Source: Streptomyces griseus
GTDB lineage: Bacteria > Actinomycetota > Actinomycetes > Streptomycetales > Streptomycetaceae
Length of the DNA stretch: 64,000 bases
NCBI RefSeq assembly: GCF_900460065.1
Contig: NZ_UAVD01000029.1
Location: 496,001-560,000 of the forward strand
Direction: 5' to 3'
The translations under genes were made by a program, and so were the position numbers. Below the pieces are notes generated by a model. That model saw only the letters and a list, made by a program, of their open reading frames with translations. It was not told the DNA's origin and did no database searches. Shown here one piece after another: positions 17,395 through 25,946 of this stretch (positions within the stretch are counted from its first letter, which is position 1; every line of letters starts with the position of its first letter).

Positions 17395-18786
17395 TCAGCT
17401 GTCGCCGCCGTGGAAGACGCAGCCGACCGTGGCGCCGCTGCCCATGCTGACGACCCCCACCGCCGGATCGGCGCTGCCGCGTACGAAGCCGCCCGCGTAG
17501 CCGTCCTCCTCGGTGCCGCGTGCGCCGAGGTAGAGGCCCCAGTTGAGGAAGAGTTCCCGCACGCCGCCGGCCCCGTCGGGAAACGGTTCGGCGGTGGGAC
17601 GTACCCGGCGCTGGAGGACGAACGGGCCGTCCATCGCCGAGGCGACCCGGCTCTCCCACTCGGCCGGGTCCACCGTCCAGCCGGCGATGATCCCGTTGCC
17701 GCCGTGCAGCAGCGTCGGCTTCAGGATCAGTTCGTGCTGGTGGCCGCGTGCGTGGGAGAGCAGGTCGACCCGGCTGCCACCGGGGTCCGTGGCGCGGGGG
17801 CGCACGTACCGCGTCCACGGCAGGATCCGGTCGAGGCACGCCAGTTCGGCGGCGTCGTACCGGTCCCGGTGCTCCTCGTCGGAGAGCATCGCCAAGGTGC
17901 CCTTGTTGCCGTACAGTTCGGCGTCCAGTCGGCTGAACAGGCCCAGCCCGCCCCGCTCGACCGCGGTCAGCAGCGGCTCCAACTGGGCCGCCGCGACGGG
18001 GTCGGTGAGGTCCTCGGGCAGGAAATACCGGAAGACCACGTCGACGGTTCGGCCGGCGACCGTCGGACGGCCGTTCGGGTACGTGATCTCGCCGAGGTCG
18101 CATGCGATCCCCTCGACCCCGAAGTCGGCCAGCTTCTCGGCGAACACCCGAAGTCGGGGTCCCACGACGGCGAAGTTCTCCACCGTGTCCACCACGGCGA
18201 CGACGGGCGCCCGCCCGGCCGGGATGTTCGCGGCGCACTCCGCGTACATCGTCCGCACCATGTGGCCCAGCGTGTCCTCGTAGCGCAGTCGGTGCCGCGT
18301 CACGAACGCGTCGAGCGGGGGATAGGCCAGCATCGCCCGGTTGATGTCCGCGTTCTCGAAACCGCCGAGCGCGCTGGTGATGTTGAACTCCAGCAGCTTG
18401 AACCCCGAGCCGTCGTGGTAGAGATCCGCCCGCCCCAGCGGGAGGAGCGACCCGGTCCGGGCGCTCCTGGTGATCAGCGCCGCCTGCGAGGGTTCCAGGC
18501 CGACGGCCGCGGCCAGTGCGGTGACGCTTCCGCCGAACCCGCGCTCCGGCAGCGAGCGCAGCAGCCCGTAGACGGTGTGGAGGTCTCCCACGAGGGTGCG
18601 GAGCTCGCTCCCGCCGAGGAAGGCGGGGCCGTTGAGGAACCGGTCCTGGTAGGCCAGTCGCAGCGTGGCGGACTCCAGTGCCGCGGCCGTGGGACGGCCC
18701 GCCGACCCGTTCCGCGCGAGCTGCTCCCCGTACGCGTGGCCCAACCGCGACCTGGGCGGCGTGTGCGGACTCGTGGTCGTCGTCAT
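17395..18786 (-). CDS. Circularly permuted ATP-grasp ligase-like protein
   Basis: 463-aa protein related by pattern to glutathionylspermidine-synthase-like, circularly permuted ATP-grasp enzymes, which join a carboxylate and an amine using ATP. Diagnostic stretches: LLEFNITSALGGFEN (~150), LPWTRYVRP, HELILKPTLLHGGNGIIAGW (nucleotide-binding Lys region) and FVLQRRVRP near the C terminus. The same ordered motifs occur in the ligase at 26955-28313, so the two are paralogues. ATG 18786 follows AAGGGA at about 7 nt. It is downstream of the exporter at 18927 on the same strand with a 140-bp gap. Likely makes an amide bond in the pathway of the divergent operon (inference). Confidence 0.82.
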   Translation of the reverse strand: MTTTTSPHTPPRSRLGHAYGEQLARNGSAGRPTAAALESATLRLAYQDRFLNGPAFLGGSELRTLVGDLHTVYGLLRSLPERGFGGSVTALAAAVGLEPSQAALITRSARTGSLLPLGRADLYHDGSGFKLLEFNITSALGGFENADINRAMLAYPPLDAFVTRHRLRYEDTLGHMVRTMYAECAANIPAGRAPVVAVVDTVENFAVVGPRLRVFAEKLADFGVEGIACDLGEITYPNGRPTVAGRTVDVVFRYFLPEDLTDPVAAAQLEPLLTAVERGGLGLFSRLDAELYGNKGTLAMLSDEEHRDRYDAAELACLDRILPWTRYVRPRATDPGGSRVDLLSHARGHQHELILKPTLLHGGNGIIAGWTVDPAEWESRVASAMDGPFVLQRRVRPTAEPFPDGAGGVRELFLNWGLYLGARGTEEDGYAGGFVRGSADPAVGVVSMGSGATVGCVFHGGDS

Positions 18787-18926
18787 GGGGTGTCCCTTTC
18801 CGGAATGGGCCGTGCCTTCGCTACCGGGCCGCGCGCGGGGCGGCCCCTCGTGCTGCCGCGGGGCGGTGCCTTCCCCGCGGCGCGTCGTCCCCCGCGGCAC
18901 CCGCGGCGCGCCGGACGGCTGCCCGG

Positions 18927-20192
18927 TCAGTCCGTTTCCGTCGCTTGCGCGGCGGGGTCGGCGCGGGTGATCCACCGGCGGCGGGCGCCCACGAGGAGCC
19001 CCGCCGCGACCACCGCCATGACGACCGCGCCGGCCCCGAACACGGCACGGGTGCCGACCTCGGCGGCGACGAACCCGCCGGCCGCCGCACCGACGGGCAG
19101 TCCGCCCCAGGCCACGAGCCGGTACACGCTGTTCGCCCGCCCGAGCAGGTGCTGAGGCACCAGGGTCTGCCGCAGCACGACCACGACGACGTTCCACGTG
19201 ACCGTCCCGCAGGCGAAGATCGCGAGGGCCGCGCCGGCCGCGTACATCGAGGGCACGGCGGCGAGCACCGTCTCGCTCGTGGTGATCAGGACGGCGGTGG
19301 CGACCAACGCGCCCTCCCGGCCGAGCCGTTCCGTCAGGGCCGGGGCGAAGCGGGAGGCCAGGACGGCGCCCACGGCCTGGCAGGCGAGCAGGACGCCGAA
19401 CCCGAACGGCCCCAGACCGAGGACCTTCCCGCTGTGCACCACGAGCACCGCGAGCATCGCGCTCCCGGCGAGGTTGATCAGACAGGACACCAGGGCGAGG
19501 CTGCGCAGCAGGTGGTGCGAGAACAGCCATCTCGCGCCGGCCAGCATCTCCGACATCACGCCGGTGCGCTCCGGTGCGGCCTCGACCGGACGGGTGCGGC
19601 TGATCCGGCTGATCAGGACGGCGGAGCACAGGAAGGTGGCCGCGTCCACGCCGAACGGCAGGGCCGTGGCCACACCGAACATCAGCGCGCCGACGAGCGG
19701 TCCGATGAAGCCGGTTCCGGCCTCCTGCGCCGCCATGACACGGGCGTTGGCGGTGGAGAGCCCGGCGCGCGGAGTGATGAAGGGCACGAGCACCTGGGCC
19801 GCGTTGCGGCAGAGCACCTCGCCGGTGCCGAGCAGGAACATGCAGACGTAGAGCAGCGGCAAACCGCCCCAGCCGCCGAGGATCCCGGCCGTGAGGACGG
19901 CCAGCAGGAGGGCCCGCCCGATATCGACCCGGACCATCATCGCCCGGATGTCGATCCGGTCGACCAGCAGTCCCGCGGGAATGCCGAACAGGAGGAACGG
20001 CGCGGTGAAGGCGACCGAGGCCGCCCCGATCAGGCGGGGGTCGTCGGTCAGCCGGGAGGCCAGCAGGGGTGCGGCGGCGATCGTGGCCCCGTCGCCCAGC
20101 GAGGACACCGCGGCCGACCACCACAACCGGGAGAAGTCACGTCCCAGAGCGGGGCGTTGCGCGTCGGCCTTGTCGGTCGTCGGCGCGGTCAT
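18927..20192 (-). CDS. MFS exporter (MFS_3 type)
   Basis: 421-aa membrane protein with about 12 predicted helices. MFS features include LVDRIDIRAMMVRVD after helix 2 and a long arginine-rich central loop. It is the same broad type as the exporter at 9693-10982. It is divergent from the pseudopeptide operon across a ~790-bp non-coding interval and leads to the ATP-grasp gene at 17395, so export of that pathway's product or self-protection is the likely role. ATG 20192 has no clear Shine-Dalgarno sequence. Confidence 0.9.
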   Translation of the reverse strand: MTAPTTDKADAQRPALGRDFSRLWWSAAVSSLGDGATIAAAPLLASRLTDDPRLIGAASVAFTAPFLLFGIPAGLLVDRIDIRAMMVRVDIGRALLLAVLTAGILGGWGGLPLLYVCMFLLGTGEVLCRNAAQVLVPFITPRAGLSTANARVMAAQEAGTGFIGPLVGALMFGVATALPFGVDAATFLCSAVLISRISRTRPVEAAPERTGVMSEMLAGARWLFSHHLLRSLALVSCLINLAGSAMLAVLVVHSGKVLGLGPFGFGVLLACQAVGAVLASRFAPALTERLGREGALVATAVLITTSETVLAAVPSMYAAGAALAIFACGTVTWNVVVVVLRQTLVPQHLLGRANSVYRLVAWGGLPVGAAAGGFVAAEVGTRAVFGAGAVVMAVVAAGLLVGARRRWITRADPAAQATETD

Positions 20193-20881
20193 GAAAACGC
20201 GTGGCAGCGCGGCCGGCAGTGCATGGGACTCCCCCTTCGATGTGGCTGCCCCGCAGTCGACGCGTCGTCAGCCCGTCGTCGTGCGCCAGGGCCCGCACAG
20301 CCAGGTGCGCGGGGTTCCCGAGAGTAGTCGGCGTCCGCGGTGGAGTCGAGGGAAAGATCGAGACCCGCGGCGAAAGGCGCGCACCAACGGCTCACGTGCC
20401 CGGACGCAGCCGCCGGGCGCCTCCCGGGAAGATCAAACCGGGGGTGATTGAGGGGGGTTGTGTCCTGCGGTCTTCTGATATGTTCGCCGCCGCTGGGCGG
20501 GTGAATCGGCGGCCAGCGACGTGCATGCAGGGGAGGACATGCCGTCAGACGGGGCTTCACCACACCGAGTCAAGCCTCCGGTTCGCGCTCACGGCCGATT
20601 GTTTCGGCGCGACGACATGCGGCCGGCGATCCCTCGTCCTCCCAGCACGCGACCGCGCATCACCTCACTGACGCTTCGCCTCTCGGCGGCCGACCGGCCC
20701 CGACGACTGATCGAGGACCGATCGATCGGTCGGCGGTCGGCCGAGGACCGCGGGAGAGGCATCGTGACCGCGTCGGCGCACGGTCCGGAACGGACGGAGA
20801 TCCCGGTGAGGCACCCGGCTGCCCCGCGGCCGGAACCGCCCGGAGCAGCCGCGCGCAGATGGAAGGGTGGGAACAACGTTC
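20193..20881. other. Long divergent intergenic region without a convincing gene
   Basis: About 690 bp between the exporter and the operon beginning near 20882. An open frame from ATG 20539 (preceded by GGGGAGGAC) continues in frame into the dehydrogenase, but its translation is Arg/Pro-rich and resembles no protein, so I treat it as non-coding. The interval contains a 14-bp perfect palindrome (20717-20730) and a TTGTGT/TATGTT pair near 20459-20485 with a 15-nt spacer that could be a weak promoter. Confidence 0.55.
20717..20730. promoter_or_regulatory. Perfect 14-bp palindrome, candidate operator
   Basis: ACCGATCGATCGGT is its own reverse complement and sits in the divergent control region upstream of the pseudopeptide operon. 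Flanking bases (GAGG and CGGC) do not extend the symmetry. A TetR-type repressor could bind such a site, but the nearest TetR gene (16405) is 3.7 kb away and no link is shown. Confidence 0.4.
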
Positions 20882-20989
20882 ATGAGAACCTACGAACCCG
20901 ACGCGGCGAGACGGACGCCCGGCGCCCGCTGCCGCACCTCACGTCATCCGCTGTTCCGCAGCCTCCGCCGCCCCGGAGGCATACGTTGA
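20882..20989 (+). CDS. Possible 35-aa small ORF coupled to the dehydrogenase gene
   Basis: ATG 20882 opens a 35-codon frame ending TGA at 20987-20989, overlapping the TTG start of the next gene (TTGA). The product would be strongly basic (about 11 Arg) with one Cys. The ribosome binding site is weak (GGTGGGA about 10 nt upstream). It may simply be a leader ORF for translational coupling. ATP-grasp peptide ligases sometimes act on ribosomal peptides (pheganomycin), so a substrate role is conceivable, but there is no direct support. Confidence 0.3.
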   Translation: MRTYEPDAARRTPGARCRTSRHPLFRSLRRPGGIR

Positions 20990-21912
20990 GTCTCACGGCG
21001 GGCCTGACCGACGCCCGCCCGGACACCGTCGAGACCGCCACGGTCGCCGTCATCGGCACCGGGGCGATAGGCAGGGACCTGGTCAGCAAGATCGACCGGT
21101 CGCCCGGACTGGACTGCCGGCTGGTCGCCGGACGCAACCCGGAGTCGGCGGGCCTGCGGTACGCCGAGAGCCTCGGCTGCGCCACCACCGCCGCCGGTAT
21201 CGACGCCGTACTGGCGGCGAGTCCGTTCGACGTCGTCTTCGACGCCACCAGTGCCGCCTCCCACCGCGACCACTGGCCGCTGCTGGAGCCGCTCGGAACA
21301 CTGGTGATCGACCTGACCCCCAGCAAGGTCGGGCAGATGGTGGCGCCCACCGTGACCGGGGTCGCGGCCGAGGACGCGCGCAACGTCAATCTGATCAGCT
21401 GCGGGGGCCAGGCGTCCGTTCCGGTCGTGCACGCGCTCGCGGCCCGTTTCCCGGTGACGTACCTGGAGGTCGTGTCCACCGTGGCGAGCGACGTGGCCGG
21501 CCGGGCGACCAGGCTGAACCTCGACGAGTACGTGACGGCCACCGGTCACGCCGTGACGACGTTCTCCGGCGTGAGCGACGTCAAGATCATCCTCAACATC
21601 AGCCCGGCGGTGCCGCCGGCCACCTTCCGCACCGTCATCCACGCCCGGGTGCCCGACGCCGACGCGGCGGCGGTGCGAGCGGTGGTCGACCGGGCGGCCG
21701 AACAGGTGCGGTCCTTCGCTCCCGGGTACGAGGTCGTCGCCTGCACCGCGGCCGACGACCTGGTGACGATCGTCCTCAAGGTCACGGCCTGCAGCGACGT
21801 CCTGCCGCCGTACGCGGGGAACCTCGACATCATCAACGCCGCCGCCGTCCTGGTCGCCGAGCAGTACGCCGCCCGGCCGGGCCGGGTCTCCCGGACGGGG
21901 GTGTCGTCGTGA
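20986..21912 (+). CDS. Acylating acetaldehyde dehydrogenase (MhpF/BphJ family)
   Basis: 308-aa enzyme close to the family's usual ~316 residues. It shows a Rossmann motif (AVIGTGAIGRDL, about 20-32), the catalytic Cys139 in SCGGQASVPVVHAL, and the C-terminal NISPAVPP loop. The family interconverts an acyl-CoA and an aldehyde with NAD(H) and passes the aldehyde through a channel to a partner aldolase; here the aldolase gene follows with a GTGA overlap, so the complex is probably kept. In a biosynthetic operon the acyl-CoA-to-aldehyde direction is likely (inference). The TTG start at 20986 has GGAGG 6 nt upstream; the longer frame from 20539 is rejected. Confidence 0.9.
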   Translation: MSLTAGLTDARPDTVETATVAVIGTGAIGRDLVSKIDRSPGLDCRLVAGRNPESAGLRYAESLGCATTAAGIDAVLAASPFDVVFDATSAASHRDHWPLLEPLGTLVIDLTPSKVGQMVAPTVTGVAAEDARNVNLISCGGQASVPVVHALAARFPVTYLEVVSTVASDVAGRATRLNLDEYVTATGHAVTTFSGVSDVKIILNISPAVPPATFRTVIHARVPDADAAAVRAVVDRAAEQVRSFAPGYEVVACTAADDLVTIVLKVTACSDVLPPYAGNLDIINAAAVLVAEQYAARPGRVSRTGVSS

Positions 21913-22931
21913 AGCAGGTGGTGATCCACGACCCGACGTTGCGCGACGGCCAGCACGCCGTCCACCACCGGCTCGGCCTGACCGAACTGCGCCGCTACGC
22001 GGAGGCGGCCGACGCTGCGCGCGTCCCGGTGGTGGAGGTCGGCCACGGCAACGGCCTGGGCGCCTCCTCGTTACAGGTCGGGCTCGCGGCGGCGACCGAC
22101 GACGCGATGCTGTCGACGGTCCGTGAGGCACTGCGCCACAGCCGGCTGGGCACCTTCATGCTGCCCGGCTGGGGCACCTCCGACGACCTCCGACGGGCGA
22201 TCTCCCATGGGGTCGACGTCTTCCGCGTCGGCGTGCACGCCACCGAGGCGTCCTTGGCCGAACACCATCTGGGCTTCCTCCGGGACGCCGGGGCCGAAGC
22301 GCACTGCGTCCTGATGATGAGCCATATGGCCTCCCCGGGCGAACTGGCCGAGCAGGCCGCACGGGCCGTCGGGTACGGGGCGCAGGCCGTGGGGATCATG
22401 GACTCCGCGGGACACTTCCTCCCCCCGGACGTCACCGCGCGGATCGGCGCGATCGTCGAGGCGGTCGGCACCGTCCCGGTGATCTTCCACGGGCACAACA
22501 ACCTCGGTATGGCCGTCGCCAACTCGGTGGCCGCCGCCGAGGCCGGCGCCCGGATCATCGACGGCTGCGCCCGTGGCTTCGGGGCGGGGGCGGGCAACAC
22601 CCAGCTCGAAGTGCTGGTGCCCGTGCTGGAGCGGAGCGGGTTCGCCACCGGGATCGACCTCTACGCGCTGCTGGACGCCGCCGACCTCGCCGAGCGCGAA
22701 CTCATGCCGGCACCGCCCGTGCCCGCCTCGATGAGCATCGTCAGCGGCCTGGCCGGAGTCTTCTCCGGCTTCAAGCACCGCGTCGTGGAACTCGCCGGGG
22801 CCGCGGGTGTGGACCCGCGCGAAGTCTTCTTCGAACTCGGCCGGCGGCAGGCCATCGCCGGTCAGGAGGACCTGATCGTGGACGTGGTGGCTGAGTTGAG
22901 CGGCCGCGGACCGAAGACCGACGCGGCATGA
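21909..22931 (+). CDS. 4-hydroxy-2-oxovalerate aldolase-like enzyme (MhpE/BphI, DRE-TIM)
   Basis: 340-aa pyruvate aldolase. DPTLRDGQHAVHH at 9-21 holds the DRE-TIM metal ligand and the family's His base; FHGHNNLG supplies the HxH metal ligands and GFGAGAGNTQLEVL follows. Family members reversibly cleave 4-hydroxy-2-oxoacids into pyruvate and an aldehyde, so with the upstream dehydrogenase it could make a 4-hydroxy-2-oxoacid from an acyl-CoA and pyruvate. The GTG start at 21909 is in a GTGA overlap. An in-frame TTA codon at 22071-22073 makes it a candidate bldA target. Substrate chain length cannot be read from the sequence. Confidence 0.9.
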   Translation: MKQVVIHDPTLRDGQHAVHHRLGLTELRRYAEAADAARVPVVEVGHGNGLGASSLQVGLAAATDDAMLSTVREALRHSRLGTFMLPGWGTSDDLRRAISHGVDVFRVGVHATEASLAEHHLGFLRDAGAEAHCVLMMSHMASPGELAEQAARAVGYGAQAVGIMDSAGHFLPPDVTARIGAIVEAVGTVPVIFHGHNNLGMAVANSVAAAEAGARIIDGCARGFGAGAGNTQLEVLVPVLERSGFATGIDLYALLDAADLAERELMPAPPVPASMSIVSGLAGVFSGFKHRVVELAGAAGVDPREVFFELGRRQAIAGQEDLIVDVVAELSGRGPKTDAA

Positions 22932-22960
22932 GACCCGGCGACGAGAGGAGGACCAGCGAC

Positions 22961-23830
22961 ATGGCAGTTCCGGAAGCTGTGCCCGGGCCGAACGGGACAG
23001 CGGGTGTCGAGATCACCCGTATGACGTTCGACGAGTTCCTGGCCGTGGGCCCCCGGGGGCTGTACAAGGCCGACCGCCCCGTGGTGATCAAGCTGCCGGC
23101 CGACGTGCAGGGGCTCGGACGGGACGAAGTGGCCGAGCGCCTGGCCGGGATGACCGTCACCCTGTTCACCGAGCCGGGCGACAAGAACCACCCGGGGCGC
23201 TGGGAGACCCGGGACATCAAGCTCCGCGAGTTCTTCGCGGACGAGCGGCACCTGACCGCCACGGACACCTGGCACCGCGTGGTGTCGAACATCCGCAGCA
23301 GCCCGGCCGACGTGAACGCCGTCATCGGCTTCGACGCCGAGGAGTTCTTCGGCTACGGCGACAGCCTGTACGCGGCCAACCTGTGGATCAGCCACCGCGG
23401 CGTGTTCACCAAGAACCACTTCGACGAGTTCGAGAACTTCAACATCGCGCTCGAAGGCCGCAAGCGCTTCATCATCGCCCCACCGGGCGTGCGCGCCTAC
23501 TACCCGAGGTCGGTGCTGCGCGGGTTCGGGGACAAGTCCAACGTGGTCGACCTCGACGACGCCGACCTGTCGCGCTACCCGAGGCTCGCCGCCAAGCTCG
23601 CCCAACGCCGCGACTTCGTCCTCGAACCGGGGCACATGCTCTACCTGCCGCTCGGCTGGTGGCACCAGGCCGAATCGCTGGACGAGCTGAACATCAACGT
23701 CAACTTCTGGCTCAAGTCCAAGAAGATCCTCCACCGGCCGCACGTACTCGGCGTCGCCCTGTACACGTACGCCTACCGGAGACTCAAGGGCGTCTACAGC
23801 TACAAGCCCACCGAGGGGAACTCCCGATGA
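22961..23830 (+). CDS. JmjC/cupin-type Fe(II)/2-oxoglutarate oxygenase
   Basis: 289-aa cupin_8/JmjC-like protein. Metal ligands H153-F-D155 (in KNHFDEFENF) and H235 (in GWWHQAES) form the expected HxD...H triad, and Lys in GRKRFI would bind 2-oxoglutarate. It probably hydroxylates an intermediate or amino acid of the operon product. ATG 22961 is preferred because GAGAGGAGG lies about 9 nt upstream; ATG 22928, overlapping the aldolase stop, has no ribosome binding site. Its stop overlaps the next start (ATGA). Confidence 0.88.
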   Translation: MAVPEAVPGPNGTAGVEITRMTFDEFLAVGPRGLYKADRPVVIKLPADVQGLGRDEVAERLAGMTVTLFTEPGDKNHPGRWETRDIKLREFFADERHLTATDTWHRVVSNIRSSPADVNAVIGFDAEEFFGYGDSLYAANLWISHRGVFTKNHFDEFENFNIALEGRKRFIIAPPGVRAYYPRSVLRGFGDKSNVVDLDDADLSRYPRLAAKLAQRRDFVLEPGHMLYLPLGWWHQAESLDELNINVNFWLKSKKILHRPHVLGVALYTYAYRRLKGVYSYKPTEGNSR

Positions 23831-25080
23831 GCGAGCGCAGGACCATCACCCCCACCCACCGGTACCGCAACAACGACAAACTCATCGGGATCGGCAACGC
23901 CTTCTGGAACCGTTCCTACGAGAACGGGGTCGCCGGCATCGTCGGCGACCTGGAGGACGGCGTCTTCCACATGCCCGACGGGCACGAGTTCGTCAACTTC
24001 ACCGTCTGCTCCTACCTGGACCTGGACACCCACCCCGCGGTCATCGACGGGGCGGTCGCCTCACTGCGCCGCTTCGGGGTGCTCGACCACTGCATCCCGC
24101 GCACCCGCGTCCAGACCCCCGTGCTGCTGGAACTGGAGGAGTCCCTGGGCGAGCTGTTCGGCGCGATGGTGATCAGCGCGCTCTCCACCGCCGCGGCCAG
24201 CACCGGGCTGCTTCCCATGATCGCGTCGGGACACCTGGGCAACGGCACCAGGCCCCTGATGGTCTTCGACAAGAACGCCCACGTCTCCCTGGCGCACGCC
24301 AAGCCGAGCTGCGCCGACGAGAGCGAGGTCGTGACCTGCGGCCACCACGACCTCGACTTCATCGAGGACATGTGCCTCACCTACGAACGCGTCTGCTACG
24401 TGGTGGACGGCTCGGACAGCCTCGGCGGCTACGCCCCCGTCCAGGAACTGGCCGAACTTCAGGACAAGTACAACCTCCTGGTCTTCTACGACGACTCGCA
24501 CTCGCTGTCCGCGTACGGCGAGCGCGGCATCGGCTACGTACGCACCCACTCCCCGGTGCTCGACGAGCGGACCATCACCGTGGCGACCCTGACCAAGGGG
24601 TTCGGAGCCGGAGGCACCGCGATCCTGCTCGACGGCTACCCCGAACAGACGCGCCGGCTCGTCGAACGGTTCGCGGGCCCCCTGGGCTACTCGCAGAAGA
24701 TGAACGCCGCCGCCGTCGGCGCGGCACTCGCCTCGGCCGAGATCCACCGCACCGAGGAACTCACGCGGCTGCAGGGGCGCCTGCGCTCCAACATCGCGCT
24801 GTTCGACTCCCTCGTCCAGACCGAACAGGCCGAGGGCACCTACCCGATCCGGGTGGTGCCGATGAGCGACGACACGGTCGTCGACGCCGCGAAACAGGTC
24901 TTCGCGGCGGGGTTCTACACCTCACCGGTGTTCTTCCCCATCGTCGCGCGCGGCACCGCCGGACTGCGGGTCATGCTGCGGGCCGGCCAGAGCGCGGACC
25001 AGATCAAGCGGCTCTGCACCGCGCTGGTCGAGGCCGGGGCACGCCCGGCGGGCCCGCTCCCCGGGGCGGTGCACCGGTGA
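23827..25080 (+). CDS. PLP-dependent alpha-oxoamine synthase (KAPA synthase / glycine C-acetyltransferase-like)
   Basis: 417-aa fold-type I PLP enzyme. The cofactor Lys is K257 in TLTKGFGAGG; DDSHSLSAYGERGIGYV is the DxxH segment that binds the pyridine ring. The family performs decarboxylative Claisen condensation of an amino acid with an acyl-CoA to give an alpha-aminoketone, the step that creates the carbonylmethylene link in ketomemicin-type pseudopeptides. With a CitE-like lyase and MaoC-like dehydratase beside it, the acyl-CoA donor is probably made by those enzymes. ATGA overlap upstream and GTGA overlap downstream. Confidence 0.9.
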   Translation: MSERRTITPTHRYRNNDKLIGIGNAFWNRSYENGVAGIVGDLEDGVFHMPDGHEFVNFTVCSYLDLDTHPAVIDGAVASLRRFGVLDHCIPRTRVQTPVLLELEESLGELFGAMVISALSTAAASTGLLPMIASGHLGNGTRPLMVFDKNAHVSLAHAKPSCADESEVVTCGHHDLDFIEDMCLTYERVCYVVDGSDSLGGYAPVQELAELQDKYNLLVFYDDSHSLSAYGERGIGYVRTHSPVLDERTITVATLTKGFGAGGTAILLDGYPEQTRRLVERFAGPLGYSQKMNAAAVGAALASAEIHRTEELTRLQGRLRSNIALFDSLVQTEQAEGTYPIRVVPMSDDTVVDAAKQVFAAGFYTSPVFFPIVARGTAGLRVMLRAGQSADQIKRLCTALVEAGARPAGPLPGAVHR

Positions 25081-25946
25081 CCGGGGCGACGAGGGCGATA
25101 CCGCGCAGCATCCTCTACACGCCGGCCCTGTCACCGGAGAAGGTGGTGAAGGCCTGGTCGTACGACGCGGACGTGCACCTGATCGACCTGGAGGACTCCG
25201 TACCGCCCGCCGACAAGCAGGCCGCCCGCGCGGTCTGCCGGGCCGCCCTGGAGAAGTCGCCGCGGCCGGCCGGCATCGCCGTGCGGATCAACGAACTCGG
25301 CAGCCTCGCGGGGATCCAGGACGTCCAGACGCTGGCCGACAGCCCGGTACGGCCCGGCATCGTCCTGATGACGATGGTGACCACGGCGGACGAGGTCGAC
25401 CTGCTGCGCCGCATGCTGGCCTCGGCGGGCGCGTCCCCCGAGATCTACGTGACGGTGGAGACGGTCGAGGCGGTCACCCGCGTCGACTCCATCGCGCGCG
25501 CCGCCGACGGCCTGGTGCTCGGCTCGGCCGACCTGGCCGCCACACTCGGGGTCGACATCAGCTGGGAGGCCATGCTGGCCGCCCGGCAGGCGATGGCGAT
25601 GGCCTGCGCCCGCTACGGCACGGCGTGCGTCGACACCGCCAACTACCGGCTCGCCGAACCGGCGGTCCTCACCGAGGAGACCACCCGGGTACGGGCGCTC
25701 GGCTTCCACGGCAAGGCGACCGTGCACCCCGGCGAACTCGACGTGATCAACCGCCTCCTGCGGCCCCGGACCGAGGAACTGGCACAGGCGCGCCGCGTCG
25801 CGGACGCCGTCGCGGCGGCCGACGGCGGAATCGCCGTCCTGGACGGCAACATGGTCGGCCCGCCGTTCGCCCGGCTGGCCCGCACCACCGTGGCCCGCGA
25901 CGACGCCTGGACGAGCCGGTTCGGCCGTGCCGGAGGAACCGCGTGA
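25077..25946 (+). CDS. CitE/malyl-CoA lyase-like aldolase (HpcH/HpaI family)
   Basis: 289-aa TIM-barrel lyase. Family marks are LIDLEDSVPPADKQAAR near 35-52, VRIN, the Mg ligand Glu in TVETVEAV, the acidic ligand in LGSADLA, and GKATVHP near the end. CitE/Mcl relatives cleave or form malyl-CoA-type thioesters; in ketomemicin biosynthesis a homologous aldolase joins a 2-oxoacid with a malonyl-CoA-derived unit (family knowledge from memory). Here it could use the 4-hydroxy-2-oxoacid from the upstream aldolase pair (inference). GTG 25077 lies in a GTGA overlap, as does its stop. Confidence 0.9.
   Translation: MTGATRAIPRSILYTPALSPEKVVKAWSYDADVHLIDLEDSVPPADKQAARAVCRAALEKSPRPAGIAVRINELGSLAGIQDVQTLADSPVRPGIVLMTMVTTADEVDLLRRMLASAGASPEIYVTVETVEAVTRVDSIARAADGLVLGSADLAATLGVDISWEAMLAARQAMAMACARYGTACVDTANYRLAEPAVLTEETTRVRALGFHGKATVHPGELDVINRLLRPRTEELAQARRVADAVAAADGGIAVLDGNMVGPPFARLARTTVARDDAWTSRFGRAGGTA

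Noticed and set aside
20539..20985. In-frame N-terminal extension of the acetaldehyde dehydrogenase from ATG 20539, which has a good GGGGAGG site
   Set aside because: The 149 added residues are Arg/Pro-rich, match nothing, and would precede a protein that already has full family length from TTG 20986.
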